DNA from: RGIG3159 sp045640565
Lineage (GTDB): Bacteria; Bacillota; Clostridia; Oscillospirales; Oscillospiraceae
NCBI GenBank assembly: GCA_045640565.1
Contig: JAZUFG010000009.1
Span: forward strand, 1-45,805
DNA: 45,805 nt
Direction of reading: 5' to 3'
In this document: positions 23,787 to 31,285 of the stretch, one piece after another
Position numbering within the stretch: the first letter of the stretch is position 1
Layout: the number at the start of each line of letters is the position of its first letter
Notes under the pieces: model-generated
Database searches by the model: none
What the model saw: the letters and a program-made list of their open reading frames with translations, nothing else
Told to the model about the DNA's origin: nothing
Made by a program: the position numbers and the translations under genes

Positions 23787-23821
23787 ATATATCGTTTTTC
23801 TCTGAGCAGTTGCTCAGGGGA

Positions 23822-23898
23822 TGGTACGCCAGAAGGGACTCGAACCCCCGACCTACTGCTTAGAAGGCAGTTGCTCTATCCAGCTGAGCTACTGGCGC
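23822..23898 (-). tRNA. tRNA-Arg (TCT)
   Basis: Acceptor GCGCCAG/CTGGCGT, anticodon loop CTTCTAA, T arm GGGGGTTCGAGTCCCTT, encoded CCA. Confidence 0.96.
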
Positions 23899-23904
23899 AT
23901 GTAA

Positions 23905-23978
23905 TGGAGCGGGTGATGGGAATCGAACCCACGCGGCCAGCTTGGAAGGCTGGTGTTCTGCCGTTGAACTACACCCGC
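23905..23978 (-). tRNA. tRNA-Gly (TCC)
   Basis: Acceptor GCGGGTG/CACCCGC, anticodon loop CTTCCAA, T arm GTGGGTTCGATTCCCAT, encoded CCA. First gene of the operon. Confidence 0.96.
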
Positions 23979-23998
23979 ACATGCTTTTAAGCCACAAG

Positions 23999-24027
23999 AT
24001 ACTAACATAATTTCGCCGGGATGTCAA
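23999..24027 (-). promoter_or_regulatory. Promoter of the tRNA operon
   Basis: Minus strand TTGACA (24022-24027), 17-bp spacer, TAGTAT (23999-24004). It drives Gly-Arg-His-Gln-Lys. Confidence 0.82.
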
Positions 24028-24064
24028 GACTTTTCTTGAAATCTTAAGAATCCGGAAAATGCAA

Positions 24065-24093
24065 TTGCCATTTTTATCCGGCTTGGCTATAAT
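24065..24093 (+). promoter_or_regulatory. Promoter of copA
   Basis: TTGCCA (24065-24070), 17-bp spacer, TATAAT (24088-24093). No clear CopY, CsoR or CueR operator was seen. A short TCTTAAGA palindrome lies just upstream, but its role is unknown. Confidence 0.72.
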
Positions 24094-24142
24094 GGTAGCA
24101 AAGAGGAAAAAATCCCATTTTTCAGAGAAGGAGGGGGTCTTA

Positions 24143-26602
24143 ATGGAGCGTTATTCGGTAACGGGAATGAGCTGCGCAGCCTGCAGTGCCCGGGTGGAAA
24201 AAGCGGTTTCCGGCGTCAGCGGCGTTCGGAAAGTCAGCGTAAATCTCCTGACCAACTCCATGACGGTGGAGGGGACGGCCCTGCCCAGGGACATCATCCG
24301 GGCTGTGGAGAATGCGGGCTATGGTGCCTCTTTGGAGGGCGAGAATAAGCCTGTAAAGGACGGAGAAGAAAGAGCGCTTCGCCGCAGATTGATCGCCTCT
24401 CTTTGTGTACTGCCCTTCCTCTTTTATTTCGGCATGGGTTCCATGCTGGGTCTGCCCCTGCCTGGCTTTTTCGCGGGGAATCCAATTGCGCTTGCCTTGA
24501 TGCAGATGCTTCTTGCTTTGGCCTTAATGATCATTAACGGCCGCTTTTTCACAAAGGGCTTTCGGGCGGTTCTTCACGCTGCTCCCAATATGGACACTCT
24601 GGTGGCGCTGGGTTCCGGGGTCAGTTTTCTCTGGTCCCTTTTTGTCCTTCTGAAAATGTTCTCTGCTTCCGATCCCAGGGAGCTTTTGCATGATCTCTAT
24701 TTTGAATCTGCGGGAATGATCGTTACCCTCATTACCGTGGGAAAGACTTTGGAGGCCCGGGCCAAGGGGAAGACAACGGGCGCCCTGACGGCCTTGATGA
24801 ATCTGGCCCCTGCGACGGCGATTCTTATGAAGGACGGAGCGGAAAAGGAGATTTCCGCGGACTCTCTGGGGGTGGGCGATATTTTTGCCGTGCGCCCCGG
24901 CGCTGCTTTCCCTGCGGATGGTCTGGTCCTGGAAGGAAACGCTGCGGTGGATGAGTCCTCTCTGACGGGAGAAAGCATTCCCGTGGATAAAAAACCCGGG
25001 GATGAAGTCAGCACGGCCACGGTGAATCGGGACGGCTATCTCCTCTGCCGGGCGACCCGGGTAGGGGAGGACACGGCCCTTTCTAAAATCATCCGGCTGG
25101 TTCGGGATGCCTCTTCTTCCAAGGCCCCCATTGCCCGTCTGGCAGATCGGGTCTCCGCGGTCTTTGTACCTGCGGTTTTGGGCATTGCTCTCGTCACGGC
25201 AGTCATCTGGCTTTTGCTCGGGCGGAATCTGGGCTTTGCCCTTGCCCGCGGGATTTCCGTTCTGGTGATTTCCTGCCCCTGTGCTTTAGGCCTGGCCACC
25301 CCGGTCGCCATTATGGTCGGCAGCGGTGTAGGTGCCAAGAATGGGATCCTTTTTAAGACTGCACTCTCTTTGGAAGAGACCGGAAGGACGGAAATAGCTG
25401 TTCTGGATAAAACGGGAACACTGACGAAGGGCGAACCGGAGATCACGGATATTCTCCCGGCTCCCGGCGTTTCGGAGGAAGAATTTCTCTCTCTGGCGGC
25501 AGCACTGGAATCCCGCAGTGAGCATCCCCTGGCAAAAGCGGTCCTTGCCCGGGCAGGGCAGCCTGCGGCAGGGAAGCTGACGGATTTTCGGGTCTTTCCC
25601 GGCAATGGCCTTTCGGCCAGACTGGATGAAAAAGAGCTTTTGGGCGGCAGCCTTGACTTCTTTTCTTCCCGTTTTTGCCTGGGAGAAAAAGAAAAGGCCC
25701 TTGCGGAAAAACTGGCTGGGGAAGGAAAAACACCCCTCTTTTTTGCCTGTGAAGGTGCCTTCCTTGGCATTCTTGCCGCTGCTGATGCCCTGAAGGAGGA
25801 TAGCGCCGAGGCCGTCCGTCAGCTGAAAGGGATGGGGATCCGCCCCGTGCTTCTAACGGGGGATAACCGCAGAACGGCAGAGGCTGTTGCGGCGCGTTTG
25901 GGCATTTCGGAGGTCATTGCCGGGGTCCTGCCGGAGGGAAAGGCAGAAGCTCTGCGTAAGCTTTCCGGGGAAGGAAACAGCATGATGGTGGGAGACGGCA
26001 TCAACGACGGGCCTGCCCTGTCTTCCGCTCACGTGGGCGTTGCCATCGGGGCGGGGACCGATGTGGCCATAGATGCTGCGGACCTTGTTCTGATGAATTC
26101 CCGCCTGACGGACCTGACGGCGGCAATCCGCCTCAGCCGGGCGACTCTGCGGAATATCCGGGAAAATCTCTTCTGGGCATTTTTCTATAATGTTCTTTGC
26201 ATTCCCCTGGCAGCGGGATGCTGGATTCCTTTCACGGGCTGGGAAATGCGCCCTGCCTTTGGGGCCCTGGCCATGAGCCTCAGCAGCTTTTTTGTGGTCA
26301 TGAATGCCCTGCGTTTGAATCTGTGTAAGCTTTACGACCCTTCCAAGGACCGTAAAATCAAGATACGAAAAAAGAAATCGGAGGAAAAAATCATGCAGAA
26401 AACCTTGATGATCAGCGGTATGATGTGCCCCCACTGCGAGGCCACGGTCAAGAAAGCTTTGGAAGCGCTGGAAGGCGTTGCCTCTGCCGATGTGAGCCAT
26501 GTGAAGAATATGGCAGTCGTGACTCTCTCTGCCCCCGTGGAGGATTCCGTTCTTAAAGAAGCCGTGGAGTCCCATGACTTTAAGGTGGACTCCATTTCTT
26601 GA
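24143..26602 (+). CDS. copA: Copper-exporting P1B-type ATPase with C-terminal CopZ-like domain
   Basis: Pumps Cu+ out of the cell. 819 residues: N-terminal HMA with GMSCAAC, transmembrane helices, actuator TGES, the metal-site helix SCPCALGLATP, phosphorylation DKTGTLTKGE and hinge GDGINDGPAL. After the last helices and a Lys-rich linker of about 20 residues comes a second HMA domain, ISGMMCPHCEATVKKAL. ATG 24143 is chosen for its GGAGGGGG Shine-Dalgarno and direct HMA start; the frame is open from 24059. The linker DNA contains an in-frame ribosome-binding site and ATG (see the entry at 26380-26602). Confidence 0.95.
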   Translation: MERYSVTGMSCAACSARVEKAVSGVSGVRKVSVNLLTNSMTVEGTALPRDIIRAVENAGYGASLEGENKPVKDGEERALRRRLIASLCVLPFLFYFGMGSMLGLPLPGFFAGNPIALALMQMLLALALMIINGRFFTKGFRAVLHAAPNMDTLVALGSGVSFLWSLFVLLKMFSASDPRELLHDLYFESAGMIVTLITVGKTLEARAKGKTTGALTALMNLAPATAILMKDGAEKEISADSLGVGDIFAVRPGAAFPADGLVLEGNAAVDESSLTGESIPVDKKPGDEVSTATVNRDGYLLCRATRVGEDTALSKIIRLVRDASSSKAPIARLADRVSAVFVPAVLGIALVTAVIWLLLGRNLGFALARGISVLVISCPCALGLATPVAIMVGSGVGAKNGILFKTALSLEETGRTEIAVLDKTGTLTKGEPEITDILPAPGVSEEEFLSLAAALESRSEHPLAKAVLARAGQPAAGKLTDFRVFPGNGLSARLDEKELLGGSLDFFSSRFCLGEKEKALAEKLAGEGKTPLFFACEGAFLGILAAADALKEDSAEAVRQLKGMGIRPVLLTGDNRRTAEAVAARLGISEVIAGVLPEGKAEALRKLSGEGNSMMVGDGINDGPALSSAHVGVAIGAGTDVAIDAADLVLMNSRLTDLTAAIRLSRATLRNIRENLFWAFFYNVLCIPLAAGCWIPFTGWEMRPAFGALAMSLSSFFVVMNALRLNLCKLYDPSKDRKIKIRKKKSEEKIMQKTLMISGMMCPHCEATVKKALEALEGVASADVSHVKNMAVVTLSAPVEDSVLKEAVESHDFKVDSIS
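26380..26602 (+). CDS. copZ: Possible independently translated CopZ copper chaperone (internal start in copA)
   Basis: GGAGG (26380-26384) stands 8 nt before an ATG (26393-26395) in the copA frame, inside the linker. Initiation here would give a free 69-residue HMA protein starting MQKTLMISGMMCPHCE, with the CxxC metal site, identical to the C-terminal domain of CopA. CopZ chaperones have this size. The coding part is 26393-26602. Two products from one frame are inferred; only the site itself is seen. Confidence 0.55.
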
Positions 26603-26617
26603 AGCCGGGAGGCAGCC

Positions 26618-27820
26618 ATGAAATATAATTTTTTAACGACGCCGGACCGCCGGGGAATGGATGCCCTGGCTTTGGACGGAACGGACCGCTTTGCCGCCGG
26701 TTCCCCCAAAGAGGGCTTTGATATCATCCCTATGTGGATCGCAGACATGAATTTTGAGACGGTTCCCACCATTCCGGAGGCCATCACGGAGCGGGTCCGG
26801 CATCCTCTCTTCGGTTATTTCAATCCTCGGGAGGAGTATTTTGATTCCATTATCCGCTGGCATTCCACCCGTTACGGAACTACGGGGCTCAGCAGAGAGG
26901 CTATCGGCCATGAAAACGGCGTTTTGGGCGGCGTGGCCTCTGCCGTGACGGCGATCCTGTCCCCCGGCTCTCCCATTCTCCTCCACAGCCCCACCTATGT
27001 GGGTTTCACCCATACCCTGGAGGATAACGGCTATCCCATTATCCACAGCCCCTTGAAAAAGGATGCAGAGGGTATTTGGCGTATGGATTATGAGGACATG
27101 GACCGCAAGCTGAAGGAAAATCATATCCATCTTGCCATTTTCTGTTCTCCCCATAACCCGGCGGGCAGAGTTTGGGAGCGGGAGGAATTGGAGAAAGCCC
27201 TGGAGGTTTACCGGGAAAACGACTGTACCGTGATATCAGATGAGATCTGGGCGGACATCACCCTGGGAGGAAGAAAGCATATTCCGACACAGATGGTGAA
27301 TGAATGGGCCAGACAGAATGTCATAGCCTTTTATGCCCCCAGCAAGACCTTTAATCTGGCCGGACTGGTGGGAAGCTATCATGTCATCTACAATGCCCGC
27401 CTTCGGGACCTGGTGACGGTAAAAGGATTAAAGACCCGCTATAACGAGCAGAATGTCCTCTCCATGCACGCGCTCCTGGGAGCTTACAAGCCGGAGGGCT
27501 ATGAGTGGGTCACAGAGCTTTGTCAGGTTTTGACGGAGAATATTGATTTTGTCTGGACTTATATCCATGAGCATTTCAAGGGGCTGACCGCAGCCAAACC
27601 CCAGGGGACCTATATGCTTTATATCAACTGCGAGGCCTATTGCAGAGAGAAAAGGCTCAGCATGGAGGAGCTTCTGCGGAAGGGCTGGGATGTGGGGGTC
27701 ATGTGGCAGGACGGCCGCCCCTTCGGGGATCCCTGGGGGATCCGCATGAATTGCGCCTTGCCCCTCAGCCGTTTAGAGGAAGCCATGCGGCGCCTCATCA
27801 CCTATGTTTTTCCAGAATAA
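26618..27820 (+). CDS. MalY/PatB-type PLP aminotransferase (cystathionine beta-lyase)
   Basis: Fold-type I PLP enzyme predicted to cleave C-S bonds of cystathionine or cysteine conjugates. 400 residues. Family motifs are PMWIADMNFETVPTI at the N-terminus, HSPTYVGF, FCSPHNPAGRVW, SDEIWADI and APSKTFNLAGL with the PLP-binding Lys, then a C-terminal GIRMNCALP with the carboxylate-binding Arg. It starts 15 nt after copA, so the two may be cotranscribed. Released thiols or sulfide could help to handle copper, but this is only a guess. Confidence 0.92.
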   Translation: MKYNFLTTPDRRGMDALALDGTDRFAAGSPKEGFDIIPMWIADMNFETVPTIPEAITERVRHPLFGYFNPREEYFDSIIRWHSTRYGTTGLSREAIGHENGVLGGVASAVTAILSPGSPILLHSPTYVGFTHTLEDNGYPIIHSPLKKDAEGIWRMDYEDMDRKLKENHIHLAIFCSPHNPAGRVWEREELEKALEVYRENDCTVISDEIWADITLGGRKHIPTQMVNEWARQNVIAFYAPSKTFNLAGLVGSYHVIYNARLRDLVTVKGLKTRYNEQNVLSMHALLGAYKPEGYEWVTELCQVLTENIDFVWTYIHEHFKGLTAAKPQGTYMLYINCEAYCREKRLSMEELLRKGWDVGVMWQDGRPFGDPWGIRMNCALPLSRLEEAMRRLITYVFPE

Positions 27821-27830
27821 AAGGAAGAAT

Positions 27831-27868
27831 GAAAGGGGGCTATGCTCAGCATAGCCGCCTGCCTTTTT
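27831..27868 (+). terminator. Terminator after malY-type gene
   Basis: Stem GGCTATG/CATAGCC with a CTCAG loop, extended by AAAGG/CCTTT outside, then T5. Confidence 0.7.
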
Positions 27869-27897
27869 AAGGAATAATGAGATCCGCTTCAAGCCGA

Positions 27898-27927
27898 ACG
27901 AGAAAAACATGTTTTCTCGTTTTTTTC
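27898..27927 (+). terminator. Second terminator in the convergent gap
   Basis: Nine-bp ACGAGAAAA/TTTTCTCGT stem with a 5-nt loop followed by T7 on the plus strand. Confidence 0.75.
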
Positions 27928-27950
27928 TTGCCGTTATCACAGTCAAAAGA

Positions 27951-27974
27951 TCCCTAAGGCGTGTGCCTTAGGGA
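27951..27974 (-). terminator. Terminator overlapping the phosphatase stop codon
   Basis: Perfect 10-bp stem TCCCTAAGGC/GCCTTAGGGA with a 4-nt loop; the TAA of the phosphatase gene lies in the 5' arm on the minus strand. TCTTTTG follows. Confidence 0.6.
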
Positions 27975-28435
27975 TAGAGGGGATGTTTTGTCAGTGCTTC
28001 CAGAAGAGCCTTGCAGCCCTCGGTGACATCCTCCCAGGTTGCTCCGAAATCTCCGGAATAATAGGGATCTGCCACGCTGTCCTCACGTCCGGCCCAATGG
28101 AGCAGGAGAGAAACCTTGCCCTCCGGATCAGTCCCGATAATTCGGGAGATCCATTTGAGGTTGGAGCGGTCCATGGCGATGATATGGTCATAGCGGTCAT
28201 AATCCCGCCGGGTCAAAACGCTGGCATAGTGCTCGGAGAAGGGGATCCCATTCTCCCGCAGCAGACGCCGCACCGGGGGATAGATGGGATTCCCCAGCTC
28301 CTCCGGGCTTACCGCCATGGAATCAATGAGAAATTCCTTCTCTCTTCCCGCCTGCCGGATGTATTCTTTCATGACAAATTCCGCAAGGGGACTCCGGCAA
28401 ATATTGCCGTGACAGATAAATAATATTTTTATCAT
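27968..28435 (-). CDS. Low-molecular-weight protein tyrosine phosphatase
   Basis: Cysteine-based phosphatase. The P-loop CHGNICRS (residues 8-15) gives the CX5R signature, and the general-acid loop ADPYYSGDF is intact. 155 residues, usual size. GGAGG lies 12 nt before the ATG, somewhat far. It is a single-gene unit between convergent and unrelated genes. LMW-PTPs of Gram-positive and Gram-negative bacteria often reverse BY-kinase phosphorylation, so the CpsD kinase of this window is a possible partner. That is inference. Confidence 0.93.
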   Translation of the reverse strand: MIKILFICHGNICRSPLAEFVMKEYIRQAGREKEFLIDSMAVSPEELGNPIYPPVRRLLRENGIPFSEHYASVLTRRDYDRYDHIIAMDRSNLKWISRIIGTDPEGKVSLLLHWAGREDSVADPYYSGDFGATWEDVTEGCKALLEALTKHPLYP

Positions 28436-28568
28436 TGACGATATATGCCTCCGTAGGTGATCATGCGTTCATTTGAATTCTTTTCGTTCCATAGAGACCA
28501 AACATGCGCGATTGTTAAAAGTAAAAAAACAAACGCGCAGAGGGCAGCCGTCTTTTTATGCGACGCAT

Positions 28569-29684
28569 TTAGTTGTTGATGAGGTAGGACATGGCGTCGC
28601 GGAGCTTTGCCTCGTTTTCGGGAGTGGGCTCCATGAAGGGGCTGTGGAACAGGTCCTGGAACAGATCCTCCATCTTGGGACTTTCCGGGTCAATGCCGAT
28701 GTCCCGAAGGGTTAGAGGCATGCCCATACTCCGCATGAAGTCCTGGAAGGCGGGAATCTGCTCAGGATGCCCGTTGAAGGCAAGCTGAAGGCAGTCGCCG
28801 ATGGCGACGATCTCGCCGTGGAGGTAGTCCCTTGCCTCCTGCGTAAAATAGGTACGAACCAGCTCATAGGTCTCGTGCCCCAGGGCGGTTTGACCGAAGC
28901 CCTTGCTGACACCGCTGACGATACCCGCCACGGCAACATTCAGATAGGCAATGTCCTCCACTGCCTTGGTCAGCTTGCCCTCGGCAATGTCCCGGCACGC
29001 CTGGTGGGCTTCCTTCTCATAGACGGCGTAAGCCATGTCCGCCAGCGTATAGGCGGTAAAAAGACCGATGCTGACTTCGTCAAGCAGGATCCGGCTCCGT
29101 CCGTTCTGGATCTCAATCATCTTTGCCATGCCGTCCATGATGCCGGAGGCAGCGTATCTGGGAGGCTCCCTGCAGATCACATCCATATCCATGACCACGG
29201 CGCTGACCTCATGGTCATAGCGCAGGCTGCCCAGACTGGCACCCTCGGCGGTATACATGACGCTCAGAGGCGCAAATGCCGCGCAGGTGGCAATGGAGGT
29301 GGGGATCAGCAGCACGGGTAAATCACCCGCAAAATGCGCTGCCGCCTTGGACTGATCCATGATCCGCCCGCCGCCCACGCCGATAATGAGATCGCAGCCG
29401 GAGTTCAGCGCCTGAAGAGCGTGCTCCTTCGCCCGCTCATAAGTGTTCTGGCCACCGTAGATGGAGAGAATGAAGGGAAAGCCCGCTTCGTTCAGGCTCT
29501 TCTCCACCTTGCCCTCGGTGGCTGCCCAGGCACGCTCACCTGCAATGATCAGCGCCTTCCTGCCCAGCTTTGCCGCTTCAAAACCGGTATTTGCCAATGC
29601 GCCGGCTTCCTGAAGATACCGCCCGGCACCGAATTTATAGGCATTATCCAGTTTGATATCCGCAAAGCTTCTTGCTTCTGCCAT
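28569..29684 (-). CDS. Glycerol dehydrogenase-like metal-dependent dehydrogenase
   Basis: Iron-containing/GldA-superfamily dehydrogenase of about 371 residues. Nucleotide-binding loop GVGGGRIMDQSK, then PTSIATCAAFAPLSV. Predicted metal ligands are Asp in GIMDGMAK, His in ALGHETYEL and His in YLHGEIVAIG, matching the DHH set of glycerol dehydrogenase. Start at 29684 is chosen because AGGAG lies 8 nt upstream. Oxidation of glycerol or another polyol with NAD+ is likely, but glycerol-1-phosphate-type or novel substrates cannot be excluded. It has its own promoter. Confidence 0.85.
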   Translation of the reverse strand: MAEARSFADIKLDNAYKFGAGRYLQEAGALANTGFEAAKLGRKALIIAGERAWAATEGKVEKSLNEAGFPFILSIYGGQNTYERAKEHALQALNSGCDLIIGVGGGRIMDQSKAAAHFAGDLPVLLIPTSIATCAAFAPLSVMYTAEGASLGSLRYDHEVSAVVMDMDVICREPPRYAASGIMDGMAKMIEIQNGRSRILLDEVSIGLFTAYTLADMAYAVYEKEAHQACRDIAEGKLTKAVEDIAYLNVAVAGIVSGVSKGFGQTALGHETYELVRTYFTQEARDYLHGEIVAIGDCLQLAFNGHPEQIPAFQDFMRSMGMPLTLRDIGIDPESPKMEDLFQDLFHSPFMEPTPENEAKLRDAMSYLINN

Positions 29685-29742
29685 GGGAAATACTCCTCTC
29701 AAAAATCAGAAAATAGGAGATAATTGTCTGAAAACCATTCTC

Positions 29743-29771
29743 ATTATACATGGATTGGCGAACTATGTAAA
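29743..29771 (-). promoter_or_regulatory. Promoter of the glycerol dehydrogenase-like gene
   Basis: Minus strand TTTACA (29766-29771), 17-bp spacer, TATAAT (29743-29748). The rest of the gap to 29987 shows no gene. Confidence 0.78.
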
Positions 29772-29929
29772 TAACAGGCTTTGGGGCTCTATTTACAAGT
29801 TCTTTGATGTTTGCTGATGACCGAATCCACCGCCTGCATATCCCCAATATTTAACAAAACTCCAACTGCCTTATACGGATCATATTATACTATGAAAGCC
29901 AAAAGAAACAAGAAAGATTGTTTTTTCGT

Positions 29930-29958
29930 TTGCAATTTGGAGTGGATTATGAGAGAAT
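29930..29958 (+). promoter_or_regulatory. Possible promoter of the SGNH hydrolase gene
   Basis: TTGCAA (29930-29935), 17-bp spacer, GAGAAT (29953-29958). The -10 box is weak. Confidence 0.4.
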
Positions 29959-29987
29959 GAACCCATAAAAAGAAGGAGGCTGATAGG

Positions 29988-31121
29988 ATGCGCCGTTCTG
30001 TAAGAAGAGTTCTTTCCCTCTGTCTGGTCCTTTCCCTGACTTTAGCTCTTTGCATTCCTGCCTTTGCTGCGGGAAACGTCTGCTTTGAGAATTATTTGAT
30101 GATCAGCGACAGCATTGGCGTCTATTGCGGAGATCCCCCCAAGGAAAAGTATATTCCCGTCTATTCCAATGCCGGTATGGCTTTCCCCGGGACCTATTCC
30201 GAGCTTTTGAAAAACGACGGCGAGCTGGGGATTCAAAGGATCTGTTCCTGCGCCCACCCGGGTTGGAGAGTCCAGGATGCGCTCTATGCTTTAGGCGGTG
30301 AGAACCGGACTTCGGACTATATGCTGGTCTTTGCCGGTGACACACTTGACCGGATTCAAACGATGCGCTCCTCCTTTACGCAGGGATTAGAGGATGCCGA
30401 CCTGATCAGCATCAACTTGGGCAACAACAATATCTTCCAGCCCTTTATTTATGGCCTTTATACCGCATTTGAGAAGGAGGGCATTTCCTTTGAAGGTTCC
30501 TGCTGCGATAAGGCGGCTTTGGATTCCCTCAAGAGGCTGCAGGCCGACTGTTCGGATTTTGAGGCCTTTGCAGATCTGCTCGCTGCTTTGGAAAGCATGG
30601 AGCGGGGGACAGTCCTCTTGAAAAATGTGCTGAAAATGCTGCCGGATTCCCTGGCGGATTACCAGAGAAGCTGGGACGACCTGATTCGGCTCATCACAAC
30701 GGCCAACCCCGATGCCAAGATCCTCGTTCTCGGCCTTTATAACCCCGTTGAATATCTGATCAACGATCTGGCAGGAAAGAATCTTCCTTTGAGTTCCGGA
30801 GGCAAGAGTCTGGTCGGCGGTGCTGCCAAGCTTCTAAACGATACGCTGGATCCCGTCATTCGGGCCTATAATAATTACCTCCGCAGCGGCTGTAGGTATG
30901 CAGGCAAATATGTCTATGTGGATGTTACCGGCGTAAAGCTGGATGGCAGCAAGGATGGACTCCATCTGGGAGATCTGGGTCATAAATATGTTTACGGACA
31001 GATGAAGAATGCCATCATGACGCATTTTGTCAGTGACGCGATCCCCGCGAAGAAGGTCAAAACGGGATTGATCGGCAAGACCGTTCTGGCGATCCGCTCC
31101 ATTTTGAGTAAAATTTTCTGA
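29988..31121 (+). CDS. Secreted SGNH/GDSL-type hydrolase
   Basis: 377 residues with a signal peptide (about 1-28, ending AFAAG). The SGNH pattern is visible: block I LMISDSIGVYCG with the candidate Ser, a Gly block in HPGWRVQDAL, block III ISINLGNNNIF (Asn in place of the usual GxND Asp), and block V DGLHLGDLGHKYV with Asp and His. Esterase or acetyl-hydrolase action on extracellular polymer is likely; the substrate is not evident. AAGGAGG precedes the ATG. Confidence 0.8.
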   Translation: MRRSVRRVLSLCLVLSLTLALCIPAFAAGNVCFENYLMISDSIGVYCGDPPKEKYIPVYSNAGMAFPGTYSELLKNDGELGIQRICSCAHPGWRVQDALYALGGENRTSDYMLVFAGDTLDRIQTMRSSFTQGLEDADLISINLGNNNIFQPFIYGLYTAFEKEGISFEGSCCDKAALDSLKRLQADCSDFEAFADLLAALESMERGTVLLKNVLKMLPDSLADYQRSWDDLIRLITTANPDAKILVLGLYNPVEYLINDLAGKNLPLSSGGKSLVGGAAKLLNDTLDPVIRAYNNYLRSGCRYAGKYVYVDVTGVKLDGSKDGLHLGDLGHKYVYGQMKNAIMTHFVSDAIPAKKVKTGLIGKTVLAIRSILSKIF

Positions 31122-31123
31122 TG

Positions 31124-31162
31124 AGAAACGGCACTCCCGGATAGACCGGAAGTGCCGTTTCT
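31124..31162 (+). terminator. Hairpin terminator after the SGNH gene
   Basis: Perfect 12-bp arms AGAAACGGCACT/AGTGCCGTTTCT plus an inner CCGG/CCGG pairing, 3 nt after the stop. The T-run is poor and largely inside the stem. Confidence 0.6.
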
Positions 31163-31285
31163 GCGTCAGCCCAGGGGTAGGCACAGGTCATTGAGAAATA
31201 TATCCTCAGGTGGAAATGTAATTTGCTGTGGATATTGGCAAAAGAATGAAGTATAGTAATGGTACTTTCAAAAGAGGGGAATCCT

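Noticed and set aside
24022..24142. Copper-responsive operator (CopY or CsoR type) at the copA promoter
   Set aside because: No TACANNTGTA box or GC-rich CsoR palindrome was found; the AAGATT/TTAAGA-like bases are too short to call.
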